Below are positions 1-12,279 of a DNA stretch of 64,000 nt, piece by piece. Origin of the DNA: Lepidodermella squamata (taxonomy: Eukaryota > Gastrotricha); the NCBI GenBank assembly GCA_047495785.1, contig JBLDXI010000009.1, forward strand, positions 5,146,001-5,210,000, written 5' to 3'. The notes below the pieces were generated by a model. It saw only the letters and a program-made list of their open reading frames with translations, was not told the DNA's origin and made no database searches. Position 1 is the stretch's first letter. Each line of letters opens with the position of its first letter. Made by a program: the position numbers and the translations under genes.

Positions 1-3000
1 CTGCGACTTCCTGCTGCTTCGAGGCTGTTTCAACGGCGAAAAGCTGCAACTGCTGCTCGTAATGACACGCATCGACCTTCAACTGCTCTTTCATCGCAAT
101 CAGCTGGTTACATTCGTTCGAAACTCGCTGCAATTCGTCTTCCAAACCAGATTTTCGGTTTTCTAATTGACTGACTTGGTCACTTAGAATCGCTCGATTC
201 GATGATAGGGCGTGAAGAGTTTCCTCAGCGGCATGGACTATTCCGGATAACGAGGCTAGTTCAGCTTCGACGGTTGGTGCTGAAGTTTCGGCACCACGAG
301 ACCGGCTGTGACTTCGACTTGATCTTCGGCGATGAGATTCGGGCGATGATTCGCGTTTTTCTTCAATTTTCTGCTGTAGATTTTGCTGAAGTTGCGATAA
401 CTGAGCGGCGTTCTGAAGTTGCTGCTGCTGCACCGTGGTCAGAAACGAGTGTTTAATCTCTTGAATTTCGTTTTTGAACTGCGAAAATCTGGAAAATTAA
501 AAGAAAAATTAACGAAAAATCGGGATTTTAAGCACGAAATATAAAATAAATTTTGCCAAATTTCAGAAAGACTAATCACTTATCATGAAGGCTTTCACAG
601 TCGCAGCTTTTTATCATCATAGTAGTCGATATTTTTCGAATTATTTAGATAAAAACTCACATTAATTCGAAATTTTTGTTGTGATCGACTTGTTGAACAG
701 GCGGCTCTGGTCTCTTCTCCGGTTCAGTAGCCGCTTGCCTCAGCGATGACCGCCTTCTCGCCGCCCTGATTCGCCGTTCCTCCTCGGATTGCTCCTCGTC
801 AGAAACCGAAACTTGGATCGATCGAGCCTTCATGTACGTCGTCTTCACGTTCGCTTGAACAGCGACTGGTTTCGCTATTTGAGGCGGTTCAGTGGCTAAA
901 GCAACCGGTGGTTGGACCTGGTTTTGCGGTGGAATAGGCGGTTTCGACTCGACTACAGGTGGCGGAGCTACACAGCGATCGAGAAGTGAGCCGAATGCGT
1001 TCAACACGAAATTTTCGTGGGTGTCGAGGCGCCGATTCAGGCCGTTAAGGTGGGTTTTATAGGCGGTTGCTGCTGCGTCGAAGGAAACCGAGCACAGCTG
1101 GTGGCTGCAGTCGTTTTTATCTGGTGAGATGAAGCACATAGCGGTCAAACATCGGTCATCACAATAATTACTCATTTTAGTTTAAAAAAATTCTGATAAA
1201 TCAGGAAAAATTTTAAATTGAAAATGCAACAGAATTTCTCAAGTTAATGGCAATTTTACGCGATTTGACTGCTAAGAAATTTAGCAAAAAATAAACAATA
1301 AAATCTAAAAATAAATAATCTAATAATTTGAACCTCTTGTTGCGGAATGTCTCAGTCAAGTGTTTACAAAACGAATTATTAGAAAATTTCAGCGACCACT
1401 TCTTACCTTTTTTCGTAGCAGTAGCAGCCTTCGGCGTCGAAATGTATATAGCCGTGTGTGGGACTGATTTAGTCGAGTTATTGTTGCTATTGTTAACGGG
1501 CTGCGCGGGCTGCGGAAGTTTCTCGCCGACTTCCTTTTCCGGCTTCTTTTCGCCCGAGGTCACAACAACATCGCCGATTTGCTGGACAATGGCCGCTGGC
1601 TGGGGTGTTTCGACTTCAGCCGGCGGCTGCGGCTTGACACTAGGCGGTTTCGTAGAGTCAGCTAGGGCATCGAGTCGCGCCTTCAAAGTGTCGATTTCAG
1701 CCTTGTAATGCCCGGCTGTTTGTTCGGAATTGCTCAGGCGTGACAGCAACTGGCGCGTCAAGGCCTCGGAATCGTCGTGAAAATCGTCGCCAAGTTCCGA
1801 GGTCGAAGTCGCTGCGGCTAGCGACGAATGATTTTTGCTCGCCTAAACAAAAAATGAAAAGCAATTTAGCACTTAGTTAGAAAACACACACAGGAAGCAA
1901 CATTCTGATCTGATATGTTCTTATTTTTCGAAAAATCAAGGCTTTTTAAGCGTCGCAAGAAAAATACACCAATTTACCTTTGAAATTAAAAACATGTACC
2001 AAGCGCTTATTTACTACTGTGATGCTGGATGATTAATAATTTACATGCTAGAAATCCCACAGGACTGAGAAAGAGAGGAAGTGAACGCAAATTTACAAAA
2101 GAAATCTGGGTCAACGTTTCACGGACTGTCCCGACAATCATAGAATAGCTACATTTGCTCAGTGTTTTTCATAGAAATTGACGTTAAATCGTTAGAAATC
2201 GGATCAATCTTCTTAAGTGGGTAAAAATGGGTAAATCTTTAACCATGGATTTTATCATATCTAATATCTAATCATTTATAAATTCCACTGAAAAATCGCG
2301 GAAAAATTTATAAATATCACGACTCAAATTTTGTCACTACTGGTCAGAAATCATAAGACAACCTAAGAATTTCAAACTGATTTTAAATTTCAATATTAAC
2401 TTCAAATTTTGAAATGGAAAAAATATGAAAAAGAGCTTACCTCATTTTCACTTTGCGATTCTGACGTATGACGAACAGATGGCCGAGACTGGAAACGATG
2501 CGGCTCGTTCAAAAACCGATTTTGCCCAAATCGATTGAATTTATGCGGACTGGGCGATTGCGAATTCTCATCGCCGGTTACCGTCGTATTAATGTGCGGA
2601 GTCGACGTCCGCGGTTGCTGATGAAGATTTTTCACCTCAGAATTATTATTATTTTCAACCACCGAATCGCCTAACGCAGCCAGAAACAACGGACTCGGCT
2701 CGACATTCGCGAATTTCGCCGTCGATTTTCCACCCGGAAATGGCGAATGATTTGCTGTTGAAGCTAGAGCAGCGGTTAGATCACATCGAGCCGCATGAAG
2801 GGACGCGTACATCGTGTCGAAATGGCCATTTAGCGAGGTGGACCCAGATAACGAAACAGGGACATCCGCTCGTAATTTACCCAACCGCGACCTGCAAATT
2901 TCGATATCGTCATCCAGCCGATCGGCGGTTGATTCGAGGCGACGAAGGGCTTCCTCATTTTCAGGATCGATTTCAGCTGATTTTCTCACTTGTTGACACT

Positions 3001-6000
3001 CGGTTTGAACTCGGTTGATTTCGCCCTGTAATTGCCGCATAGCCGCTGAGAATTCTCGAGATAGACCGACAATCAGCGGCAAATCTTGCTGATCTTCCGG
3101 TTGATTTTCGTTCGCTTTGTTACTCGGCATCGAATTCAGCGAGGAAGATTCGCGGCGAAATGCGATAGGTTCCGTGTTTATCACCAATTTAAACGGCGAT
3201 TTGCCGATGTAAGGCGCGGGCGGTTGGGGCGAGGAGCGGGCGTTTAAATAGTCACTGGAAGCGTGAAGATTCTGAAAGGACGAGGAAGAAGGCCTTGGTT
3301 GTTGTTGTTGCATCGATTCGGGAAGATTGGACGATTGTTTCGAGTTGTTGCTGTTGAGCAGAATGTTGGCGACCGAGTCGAATTTGGCGTCAATTTTGAA
3401 AAAGGCCAACTGTTCCTCGAGGTCTGCTTGCCTGCGATGCGTCTCCACAAGTTCGAATGTCTGCGTTTTAAGCTAGAAGAAAATATAGAAATTGATTAAA
3501 CAAGGCTTAAATAAAGATTCGGCAATATCAAATCACTAGAATTTAGTAAAAAAACTTAGAGATTAGGCTCACAAATAAAATCGAATAAAAATCTCGAATT
3601 ATTAAAAATATTTCAAGTTATTGCAAAATTTTATTTTTTATTTTTCAAGAGCCACTACTACCATACTCGTAAAATTGAATTGGATTTGAAATGGCAGAAA
3701 TTCGATAAAGGGAAATGAATTGAGCTAAAATTTCCCCAATTTCTCAATTCAACAAGCAAACAATTAAAGAGATAGCATTTTCAAAGGTCTGAGTATTGCC
3801 TATACTGAATAAGAAAATTAATTTCCACAATAGAAAAAATTTAAAAGTGAAACTTGACGTAGTAAATTTTGAATAACATAATTACACAAGAGCGTTGTAA
3901 AAATCAAAGAAAATATTTCTGAAAAATATTAATTGAAAATTGACTCTCGGCTACGTAATATATTTACGTTTCGCACATGTTCTATTGACCGCTCGCAAAT
4001 ATTATAATGTAAAGGCACGCCGCGCATTCATAAAAATTAATTAACGTAAACAAAACGTGCTATGCTAGGCTAAAAACGAACCAATTCGTCCTTGATGCTG
4101 ATTTCAGTCTGTAATTGCTGAACATTTTGCTGCTGCTGTTGCTGCTGAGACTGACCAGGCGGAGGTTTCGACGGCGGGTTCTTTTCAGTACTAGACCCGC
4201 CACTGGACCGCCTTGTCGCCCCTAACGGAGCTGCGAGGGTTGACGACGGCGATTTGTGGAGCTGTGAATGGCCGATATTCGGGTGGTTATTCAAATCGAA
4301 CATCGACTTCGAAGTTTGCGGCGCCAGTGCAGGTAGCATTTCATCTGTAGTAATATATTATAATAGAATATAGCGATTTAAGTAATAATTTTCGTGAAAA
4401 AATCTCGGCTGTTGTTTACGCAGCCCACCGCCTCAAGGTGGCCTTAAATTTTTAATGAGCACGAGGGACCATCGCAAAAATACACACATATACTATATAT
4501 TTAGGGACGCGTAAACAACAAGTGCCGATGAAACGAGCAGCTTTCTTAGGCTGTGCGACAACGACGGGGAAGAAAACAAAGCTCTCACCTGTGTGCCGAT
4601 CAATCGCGGTTGCTGTCAACGATCCGCCGGTCTGCAAATTAGCGCCGCTTCCGGCACTGCGGCCGCTTTTCGCCGACTCGTTCGAGGAGAGGCGCGAGGA
4701 ACGCATCGCGGCTTGCTGTTCATTACTGCTCCGCCTTGACGACACCTGCGTTCGAATAATTAAGTTTAATCTCGTTAAAATAATAATTTATCCGTAACAC
4801 AAGCTATGATTTGCGCTCAATATCTAGGCCAAAATAATAATTTCTACAATAAGATAATAGGTAAGGTCAAACTACCTGGCCGCTTTGACCAAATATGAAA
4901 ATATGACGGAAAAACTGGTCGCTAATAAAAATTGCTTGAATTTTTAGATGAGAAGACCATTCGCAAATAGAAGCTCGTCCCGTTTAGTATCCCAATTTTA
5001 AGGGATTAATGGGGCCCGGAAACGTCGCAATTATGAAAACCTCAGTTTAAATTGAGTAAATTCAAGGAAACAATTTTTGAAAATTAGACTGAAAAATCAG
5101 CCATAAATGATCGGAAGAAGGCTTTTATCCATTACCTGAAAATACTTCATTTTCCGATATTTTTTAAGAGGAAATTAATCACCCTCAGCAATGTTTAATG
5201 CCTAAATTTCACCAAATTTTTTATCAGAAAACTCCTGAAATATATCGATTTCTTACAACCACTTCTTGGCGCTGGTGCACTGAAACCGAGAAGTACCTAT
5301 CATATTTATAGCTTGAGATTACAGATTATAGAGATTAAAATCTATATGTTAAGACATGGTAATCTCTTGTTTATAATAAACTGGCCACTCCGTAAATAAA
5401 TATTATCCCTCAGGTATCTTATGCACTCAATCATCCATCTATTCCACAAGTGCATTGAGTAAAAAGCGGAATATCAGCATAACTCGAAAAATTGATCAAT
5501 AAAATTTTTGGTAACAACAAGAAACAGGGAGGAATTCAATTTTCCTCGTTTTCCGAACTCTCGAGTAACAACAAAAAATACGATTGGCTCGGAAAATAAA
5601 TCAGACGCGATTTAATTATATTTTTGATGTGCATTTAATTGGCACGGAGTGAAACTGAGAAAAATGATTAACATAATTTCTTTTAATAAAAATAGAACAA
5701 ATTCATATACCGTACCATATCAGATCTTAGTAAAATATTTATTCTGATCAAGGTGGGCCTAATATTCGATCAGAAATCAGAAAATTACAAAAAATACCAT
5801 CATGAAAGGCCTAATCAACTTAGTAAAAATAGAGGGATTCACCTATCGAGCAAAAATCAGTAAAAAGTGCCTTAAATTTACTCCTAAAGGTGCAGAAAAA
5901 GAACAATTTTTCCAAAATCTCACCTGTTCAGCCATGAGAGCTTGCCGAAACGGTGACGTAAATTCGCCCGAACCACCAAAAGAAGTCGATGAAGAAGACG

Positions 6001-6097
6001 ACGGGATGAGTCGCGGGGGTTGTACTATCGAGTTGAAGTCAATAACCGGCATTTGCTGCTGCTGCTGAGGCTGCTGCTGTTGCCCGAGGTCGCCCAT
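1..6097 (-). CDS. Large Gln/Ser-rich coiled-coil protein, unidentified; 3' end beyond window
   Basis: I do not recognise this protein. Seven phase-consistent exons on the minus strand: 6097-5924 (ATG at 6097), 4745-4589, 4344-4082, 3472-2441, 1842-1407, 1120-661 and 488 to the left edge, about 1003 codons so far. The N-terminus is low complexity (Gln runs, Ser-rich, basic RRSS patches). A first heptad-like segment spans exons 3-4 (QLQTEISIKDEL joined to LKTQTFELVETHRRQADLEE). A second coiled coil is in exon 4 (EFSAAMRQLQGEINRVQTEC), and a long one is in exon 7 (LSDQVSQLENRKSGLEDELQ). Exon 6 carries an acidic/basic stretch (SDEEQSEEERRIRAARRRSS). No signal peptide, membrane segment or catalytic motif is visible. 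The composition suggests a cytoskeletal or centrosomal scaffold, but that is only inference. Exon phases join without a frameshift at all six junctions, so I trust the model more than the function. Confidence 0.75.
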
Positions 6098-8480
6098 GTG
6101 TGTGATTATTACGAATTAACAACAACAACAATACGAGAAGTCGGTGATAATTGCTAGCAGATTTCACTGCTCATCCGGCAGCAGTATAAGACATTATCGC
6201 GCTTGCTCGCAGCTTGTTGGCGCCAGTAACAGAAAAGCAGCGGGCGATCGATGCCAGGCAAATATTGCGGTGGATACGACTGTTTACTCGAACATTGCGC
6301 CCGGTCAAATGATTGGATCACTTTCACTTCCGCCTAACAGCAGCGCCTAATCCGCTTCATTTGCATAATAATAATCATTCGATTTCAAGGATTAGCGCCT
6401 ATAAACACCGAAAAAAGTCGAGTTACCCCCAACAAGAAAAAACAAAAACAACAACAATATTGCTAGAATTGCTCGATCGGCGAGAAAAGCGATTGTGTAC
6501 CAAACAAACAGCTACTACCTAATTAAATTTCGCTTTCTAGACTGATACCAGGGTAATACACGGCGCGAAAAATAGCGCTCGTATAGGTTCAAATCAATTA
6601 CACACCCGTGGCGCAAAACACAAAACAAACTAGTACAGCGGGCATCCACTTTAAGGCGAAAATCGATTTATACCCAATCCGAAAATATTTTTTCACATTA
6701 TATTTTGGAGAAAATAATAAACTAAGCTGAAAAAATTGTAATTAATTCGATTAACTAATTTTAAGATGGAGCGAAAACAATTTAGAAATATCCCGAAAAA
6801 TAAATATAAATTTTCGAAAAATACTCTGAAAATTGATTGAACGACATGAATAGCTTTAGCCACGTGAAAAGCAAGTTTTTCAATTCTTAGAATTCACCCA
6901 TGCGTTTTCTAGCAAAAATTCTAATGACAGCGAATGATGATTTATGCTCAAAGTTGAATGAGCACAAAAACGTTCAAGTACTACACAGGCACTTCGAAAT
7001 AAATTGTGCTTCAGATCAAATAAAAGGAGCGGATCCAATCGTTTTCATCAAAATACCATTTAAAAATCTATAAAAAAAACATTCAAATTTAAGCTTGGAA
7101 AATTCATTTTTTCTCATTTTTGCGACAAGTAAGAAGACAGTAATAACGCAGCGAGAGACAATTTGAGAGAAAAATAATCAAAAAATTACATCGAGCGACT
7201 TGTTTTCTTTGCTTTTGACTCGATCTCTATGATTTCTATAGACAATTTGCATCTCATGTGTTTATGTGAATCATGAAAGTTGTTCCGATCATTTCTACCA
7301 ATCAAATATATTCAAGTAGCAAAATAATAACGGCAACAATAAGATGACAGTACAACATACAAGAGGGTTGTTGTTGCTGTTTTTTTCGTGAAAAATAGTA
7401 GACCGGGCGAAAGAGGCGACGGCGCGAGCGAACCCAGGCACAACACGCGCGAAAATTGCAGAAGCAGCGGAGTGTTTACAGTAGGTGCGGCAGCAAGGAA
7501 CGTCGTCGATTTAGCAATTACACATCTACTCCCGGGTTATAAATTATGATGATTGTTAGATCAATGTTGTTAGTTAACTCGACGCGTTGTAGGCGCACAT
7601 TGATTCACGAATTCCGTTCGCTCGAAACAAATGACAATAAATGAAGCGTTATTGCTATTACTATCGTAAATATTAACGCGCGACGAGACAATAGGCGAAT
7701 AAAACGGGCGCGGCGGCTTATTCACGCCACAATCGCGTTAAATATGTCTTTTCACCACCAATAACGGCCTTCCATCCTTTCATTCACTCACTCACTCTCT
7801 CGTTTCAGGTGAATAGATGCCGGAGTTCTACACCAATTACTAAGGGCGAAATGTAGGCACAAAGTCGACGACAAAATAAAACACGCATAAGTACATCATC
7901 GTCATCGTTTTCACACATTTCAGCACAAACAACAACAACAATAATAAACAGTTAATGGCGACAAAAATTTGCAGAGGAGGTGATGAAAATATGTGTTATC
8001 AAAAGATGAAGCAAGGCAGCATTTTTCATTCGATTCCGAGATATCTCCGAACCTGGATTAAGGGGAAAAACAAAATTATTAGTAAAAAATCATAAATCTA
8101 CGAAAAATCGCTATTTTTTTAGAGAAATCAGAAAGACTAATCAATGTTATATCATAAAACGCGTTCACAGTCGCAGCTGTTTTTCATCATAAAATTTGAC
8201 TAGCAACGAGCGATCGAATTGCCTATAGCAGTGGCGAGTGCACAAAAGCACATCCGGTCAATAGTTTCTATCGTGAAAAACTAGCACTTCGCTAATCAGA
8301 GGCTGCAAAAATTCGATTTAATCATCTCACTCGAGTGTGATTTCAAGTGCTATTCGATGAATTTTACGGCTAAAAATTACTAAGTTACGTCGAAAATAAT
8401 AAAATTATTCTACGATAAATTAAAAAATTTCAATAAAATTACTTGACGCATTCTGTGATTTAAGGTCAATTTTTCAAATC
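6098..8480. other. Intergenic region upstream of the coiled-coil gene
   Basis: No convincing gene. This 2.4 kb separates the start of the minus-strand coiled-coil gene (6097) from the 3' part of the carrier gene, so it should hold the coiled-coil gene's promoter and 5' UTR. Short reading frames at 6144-6522 have no family signature. CAA/ACAACA-rich simple sequence occurs near 6118-6135, 6440-6460 and 7930-7950. A short dispersed repeat lies at 8126-8190 (listed separately). The last exon of the carrier gene may lie in the right end of this interval. Confidence 0.5.
8126..8190 (+). repeat. Short dispersed repeat, copy 2 (copy 1 at 561-620)
   Basis: Shares the blocks TCAGAAAGACTAATCA and TTCACAGTCGCAGCT followed by TTATCATCAT-like sequence with positions 561-620, which lie in the last visible intron of the coiled-coil gene. 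The two copies have the same orientation and differ by small indels in the middle. Origin unknown; likely a relic of a mobile element or a shared regulatory block. Confidence 0.55.
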
Positions 8481-8568
8481 AAATTAAAATTGAAAAATTA
8501 TATTCGATCGCTCATTGCTGAGTGCTTTAGGATTATAGCAGAATGAGCTAATTAAGGCAATGGCTTAC

Positions 8569-10641
8569 TTTTTCGTAAACTACATAGGTGATCGAAATGG
8601 CAGGCGCGGTTTTCATGATACTAGGAATGAGACCACGGTAAAGGCCGCGAATGCCGTCCTCGCGCCAAATCGACACGAGCAAATGGCTCATAGTGTCGCG
8701 TCCAGCGCCCAGGTCCGCTTTAATCAAGACAACAAATATTAGTGGAAATTTGCGGCCAGAAATCGGCGATATTTACCCTTCGCTTGCATGTTCGTGCGCA
8801 GAACATTGAGTGGGAATGAGGCTAATTGCGCCGCGGTCGAACTGACCACGCCGCAGCACAGGGTGATGAAGATACTCGGCTCCTGGCCGTCAGTCGAGTA
8901 GAATGTCCTCATAGTCTGTCGAGTACGAAAGGTTAATAGCCTCAAATTTGACATTCCGCGCAAATACTTGCCTCATACACGGCCAAATCGATGCCAGCGT
9001 ACGGTACTATGCCTATTACAGAGGGCACGTAGCCGCGGTAGAACGAACGAAGGCCCTCGCGTTTCCATATTTGATATGTTAAATCGACTATGCCCCTGTA
9101 TTCACCGGTTCGGCCAAGAGCTAGCCTTGTTTTTATCACCTAGTAGAATAAGAAATAAATGTAAAGAATTTTCTAGAAAAATTGGAAAAAAATCAATTTT
9201 TATAAAAATTTTATAAGAGAGTTAGCCAACATTTATCGGAGATTTAAACGACGCACAACAAAAGGATTTTTTGCTGTACTCATGATTTTCCCACTATAGG
9301 GACCAGATCTCATTAAATTTGCATACGATGATGCCCCAGGTGATTTGCGATCAAAAAATTGAATGAACGGAGGAAATAACCATTAATGCACAAAAAGACA
9401 ATGAAACTAAATACCCAGCTCTCCTCAATTTCATCATGGTTCATCACAATGAATGTAAAATCTCAAATTTCATAGAATCATTAAAAGGCATTTGAGCAAT
9501 TTTCTCGTAAAATGGGAAGAACCATACTGATAAAAAATGGGATAAATTAATCTTACCTCCATAGGATATATTGTGCTTTGAGCCAGGGCACCGGCGGTTG
9601 AACCGGCAACGAATCGCTCAATGGGGCCAATTTGGCGGTCTGTGTTGTTAGTTATCGCTCGCTTAAGCTGAAAAACAAGAACGACATCAATAGATAAAAT
9701 TTCAGACGTTGTAATATACAGATGTAATAATTGAGAGAGTCACGCAAGAGATGTCCCTCGCCTTAATGTTTCTACATGTGTATTATTTACCCGTTCGAAA
9801 CACGCAAACTTCACAGCTGTCTCCGGCGCTATTTTTATCACGTTGACGAAATTGCCGCGGAACATGCCTATCACACCACCTTCCCGGACCAGTTTCTTGA
9901 AACCATCAACAATTCCGTATTGCCCGTGTCCGCCATACACCTGCAGGAAAATTTTCAACCGGTCGATTGGCGCGGTGGCGGTACGAGATACAGCGCCAGC
10001 AACACCGCCTGCGACTAGATTTCTATAGAACATCTGCATTCGCTGGCTAAAATCGGCATCCGGAATGAGACCAGCCTCGCCAACGTCCAACATGGCGTGG
10101 TTCCAATAGTGCACAATATCGGTGATTTGGCCCGAGTTAGGGTGAAGCAAGAAAAACTCGCGCCAATCATTCCAATTTATACTCAGAGATTTCTCTTTGT
10201 CCAACTTTTCTACCAAATCTGAAATTTCTTGGTTCGAAAGGTCGACCCCAAGATCGCGGAAGGTAGATTTGATTTCGTCTATTGAGATTTTGCCATCTCG
10301 GTCTTTGTCGAAATGCTCGAAAGTTATTTTCAAATCGCGCTCGCGCTCACGGACGAATGTGAGAAATTCTTTGTAATTTACATCACCAGATTTGTCGTTG
10401 TCAAATCTTCGCATAAAAATCTAGAATCCAAGAAAAATTAAGCATTTTCTTCAGTCTTTATGAGTATTCATACCTCTGCATGTTTTGGCAGCTGATGAAC
10501 ACGCTTCTTCTTCAGCGCAGCCGACAAATCCTTCAAGTCAATGGTGCCATCGTGATTAATGTCAAGCTCTTTGAACAGTTGATCGACTCGTTCTTCTGTC
10601 AAATCACTGAGATATGGCTTTGAGGTGTTTGATGCAGACAT
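8569..10641 (-). CDS. Ca2+-dependent mitochondrial ATP-Mg/phosphate carrier (SCaMC, SLC25A24/25 type)
   Basis: Exons on the minus strand: 10641-10474 (ATG), 10420-9791, 9667-9557, 9139-8972, 8915-8777 and 8717-8569, giving 455 codons in frame. The family exchanges ATP-Mg for phosphate across the inner mitochondrial membrane under cytosolic Ca2+ control. The N-terminal half has four EF-hand loops: [39 protein letters not shown] and a degenerate [13 protein letters not shown]. The C-terminal half has three carrier repeats with signatures APIDRLK, YPMEVIKTR and FPLNVLRT, the last with Asn in the acidic position. The donor of intron 4 is GAG|GCAAGT, a GC-AG intron. The model ends at ...TYVVYEK followed by a good GTAAGC donor. 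The very short terminal exon was not resolved; candidate acceptors lie at about 8300-8530. Confidence 0.9.
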
Positions 10642-12279
10642 TTCGAGCGCTGCTATTAGTAATCATTCACATCAATCAAACCTATGTCATCCTACCGCAA
10701 TGTAAAATAAAAATTGTAAATTTTCTGAAAAAGATCTTCGCGGTAAATCCAAGCACAGTATAAGTAAGATCAGTGAACGAGATCGACATGCCCACATGAT
10801 CGCCACCAATTACAAGAAATTTCAAGCCGATAAAGTACACAAAACTTGACTAATACTTGCTATTCGTTATTTTTTTTCAGCATCAAATATTATCAATAAT
10901 TTTAACATGCGTTGTGATTTGCTCTTCGTTTTGTCCCTATATTAAATAACTTCCTTGAAACAGATACGAGGGATATCCCGAGCCTGGAATAAATACCCGG
11001 GAAAGTTAGACGGGCCAGCTTTGAGTTTGTACATTTGGCCGACATCACTCAATTTAAACGGATAGCACAACTTATCACCATCTGCTGTTCCCATATCCCG
11101 GTAAGAAGGGGCCTAAATGCATTGCTAAACCTTCAAAACAAGTAATCAGACATCAGACATCCGCCGGTTACAAACGAAAATAGAAGAGTATTGGAATTAC
11201 AACTCATCAGCTGATCTAGAATGAAAATATTCAATGCCGCCGATCAAGTAATCCAAATAAATTTTGGTCGGTTAATAAATAGCGTAAAAATAGCTCCACT
11301 GAGAACTAATAAGTAACAAAATTATTTGCTTTTAATGCTTTCCTCGATTCTCGTTTGATGCCAGGTACAAAAAGCAAGAGGAAGTAGAAAACGGCCAATT
11401 GAACAATTCTGACTTCTGAAATTAATTTGCAATCGACAGAAATTTCGAAACGTGCATTCGAGGGCAACGTTTGCGCGACACTACCTTCGACCAGAGGTAA
11501 ACAGATCACAGGCTAAAGGATCTTTAGGGTCTCTGGGTTCCCAGGGTTTCCCGTAGATTCCGCGGAGTTCGCGATTTCGGCGCGTCTTGAACAAAACGCA
11601 TTTTTTGATGCACCATGCATGAGACCATTCATTTCATGTCGACGTATAATTAAAATATGTGTGATATAAACAAAAAAATTAATAATTAACATGTAGCTGC
11701 ATATTGCGCAGTTTTATTTTAAACGAAATTTTCGTTGTCGCGAGAAAATGCCTGGGGATGGTATTTTCGCAGCCAAAAAAATCTCATCGAGGCGGCTAAT
11801 GGAGAGCGCCACCGGGTCACGAGACTTCTTTGTCCTGTTTACTATACACCTACCTGGCGTGATCTCAAGAAATGCACTTTTCTTGTACTCATGTAGATTT
11901 TGTACTGCTACACTCATGCAATCATAAAAACTTAGGCTGCACTTTTTCCTCTACCAGTTATTGACCATTCATAATTGCCCGTTAAGCAAATGCAAATATT
12001 CTCTTTGCCTACATATTTGAATAGGGAGTAATAAACCGAATTCCCAATATTGCTTAATTCTATTTAGTGACGAATTCTATCTATGGCTTCGTTGTAGGAA
12101 AATATTAATCAAGAAGCCTATAGTCTTGATTCTTGATTTTTACTTTCACGCAGAGCTATCTCTTGAGCTTTCATTTTTCAATTGGCTTTTCATAAGAACT
12201 CGTTGTTTGTGCAAATCACATGATTGTCTAGCAACATTCTCTTAATATGATTTTCGATTTTTTTGTTAGAACCTTATCA
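10642..12279. other. Intergenic, divergent promoter region between carrier and PIX genes
   Basis: The carrier gene starts leftward at 10641 and the PIX gene rightward at 12280, so this 1.6 kb is a head-to-head intergenic region. I see no gene. Short frames at 11306-11509 and 11714-11917 lack splice sites or motifs that would support them. A pyrimidine-rich acceptor-like site (TTTTTTGTTAG) ends at 12269, 10 bp before the PIX ATG. Confidence 0.6.

Noticed and set aside
1328-1708. 126-codon plus-strand frame
   Set aside because: Antisense to exon 5 of the coiled-coil gene, whose splice phases are consistent.
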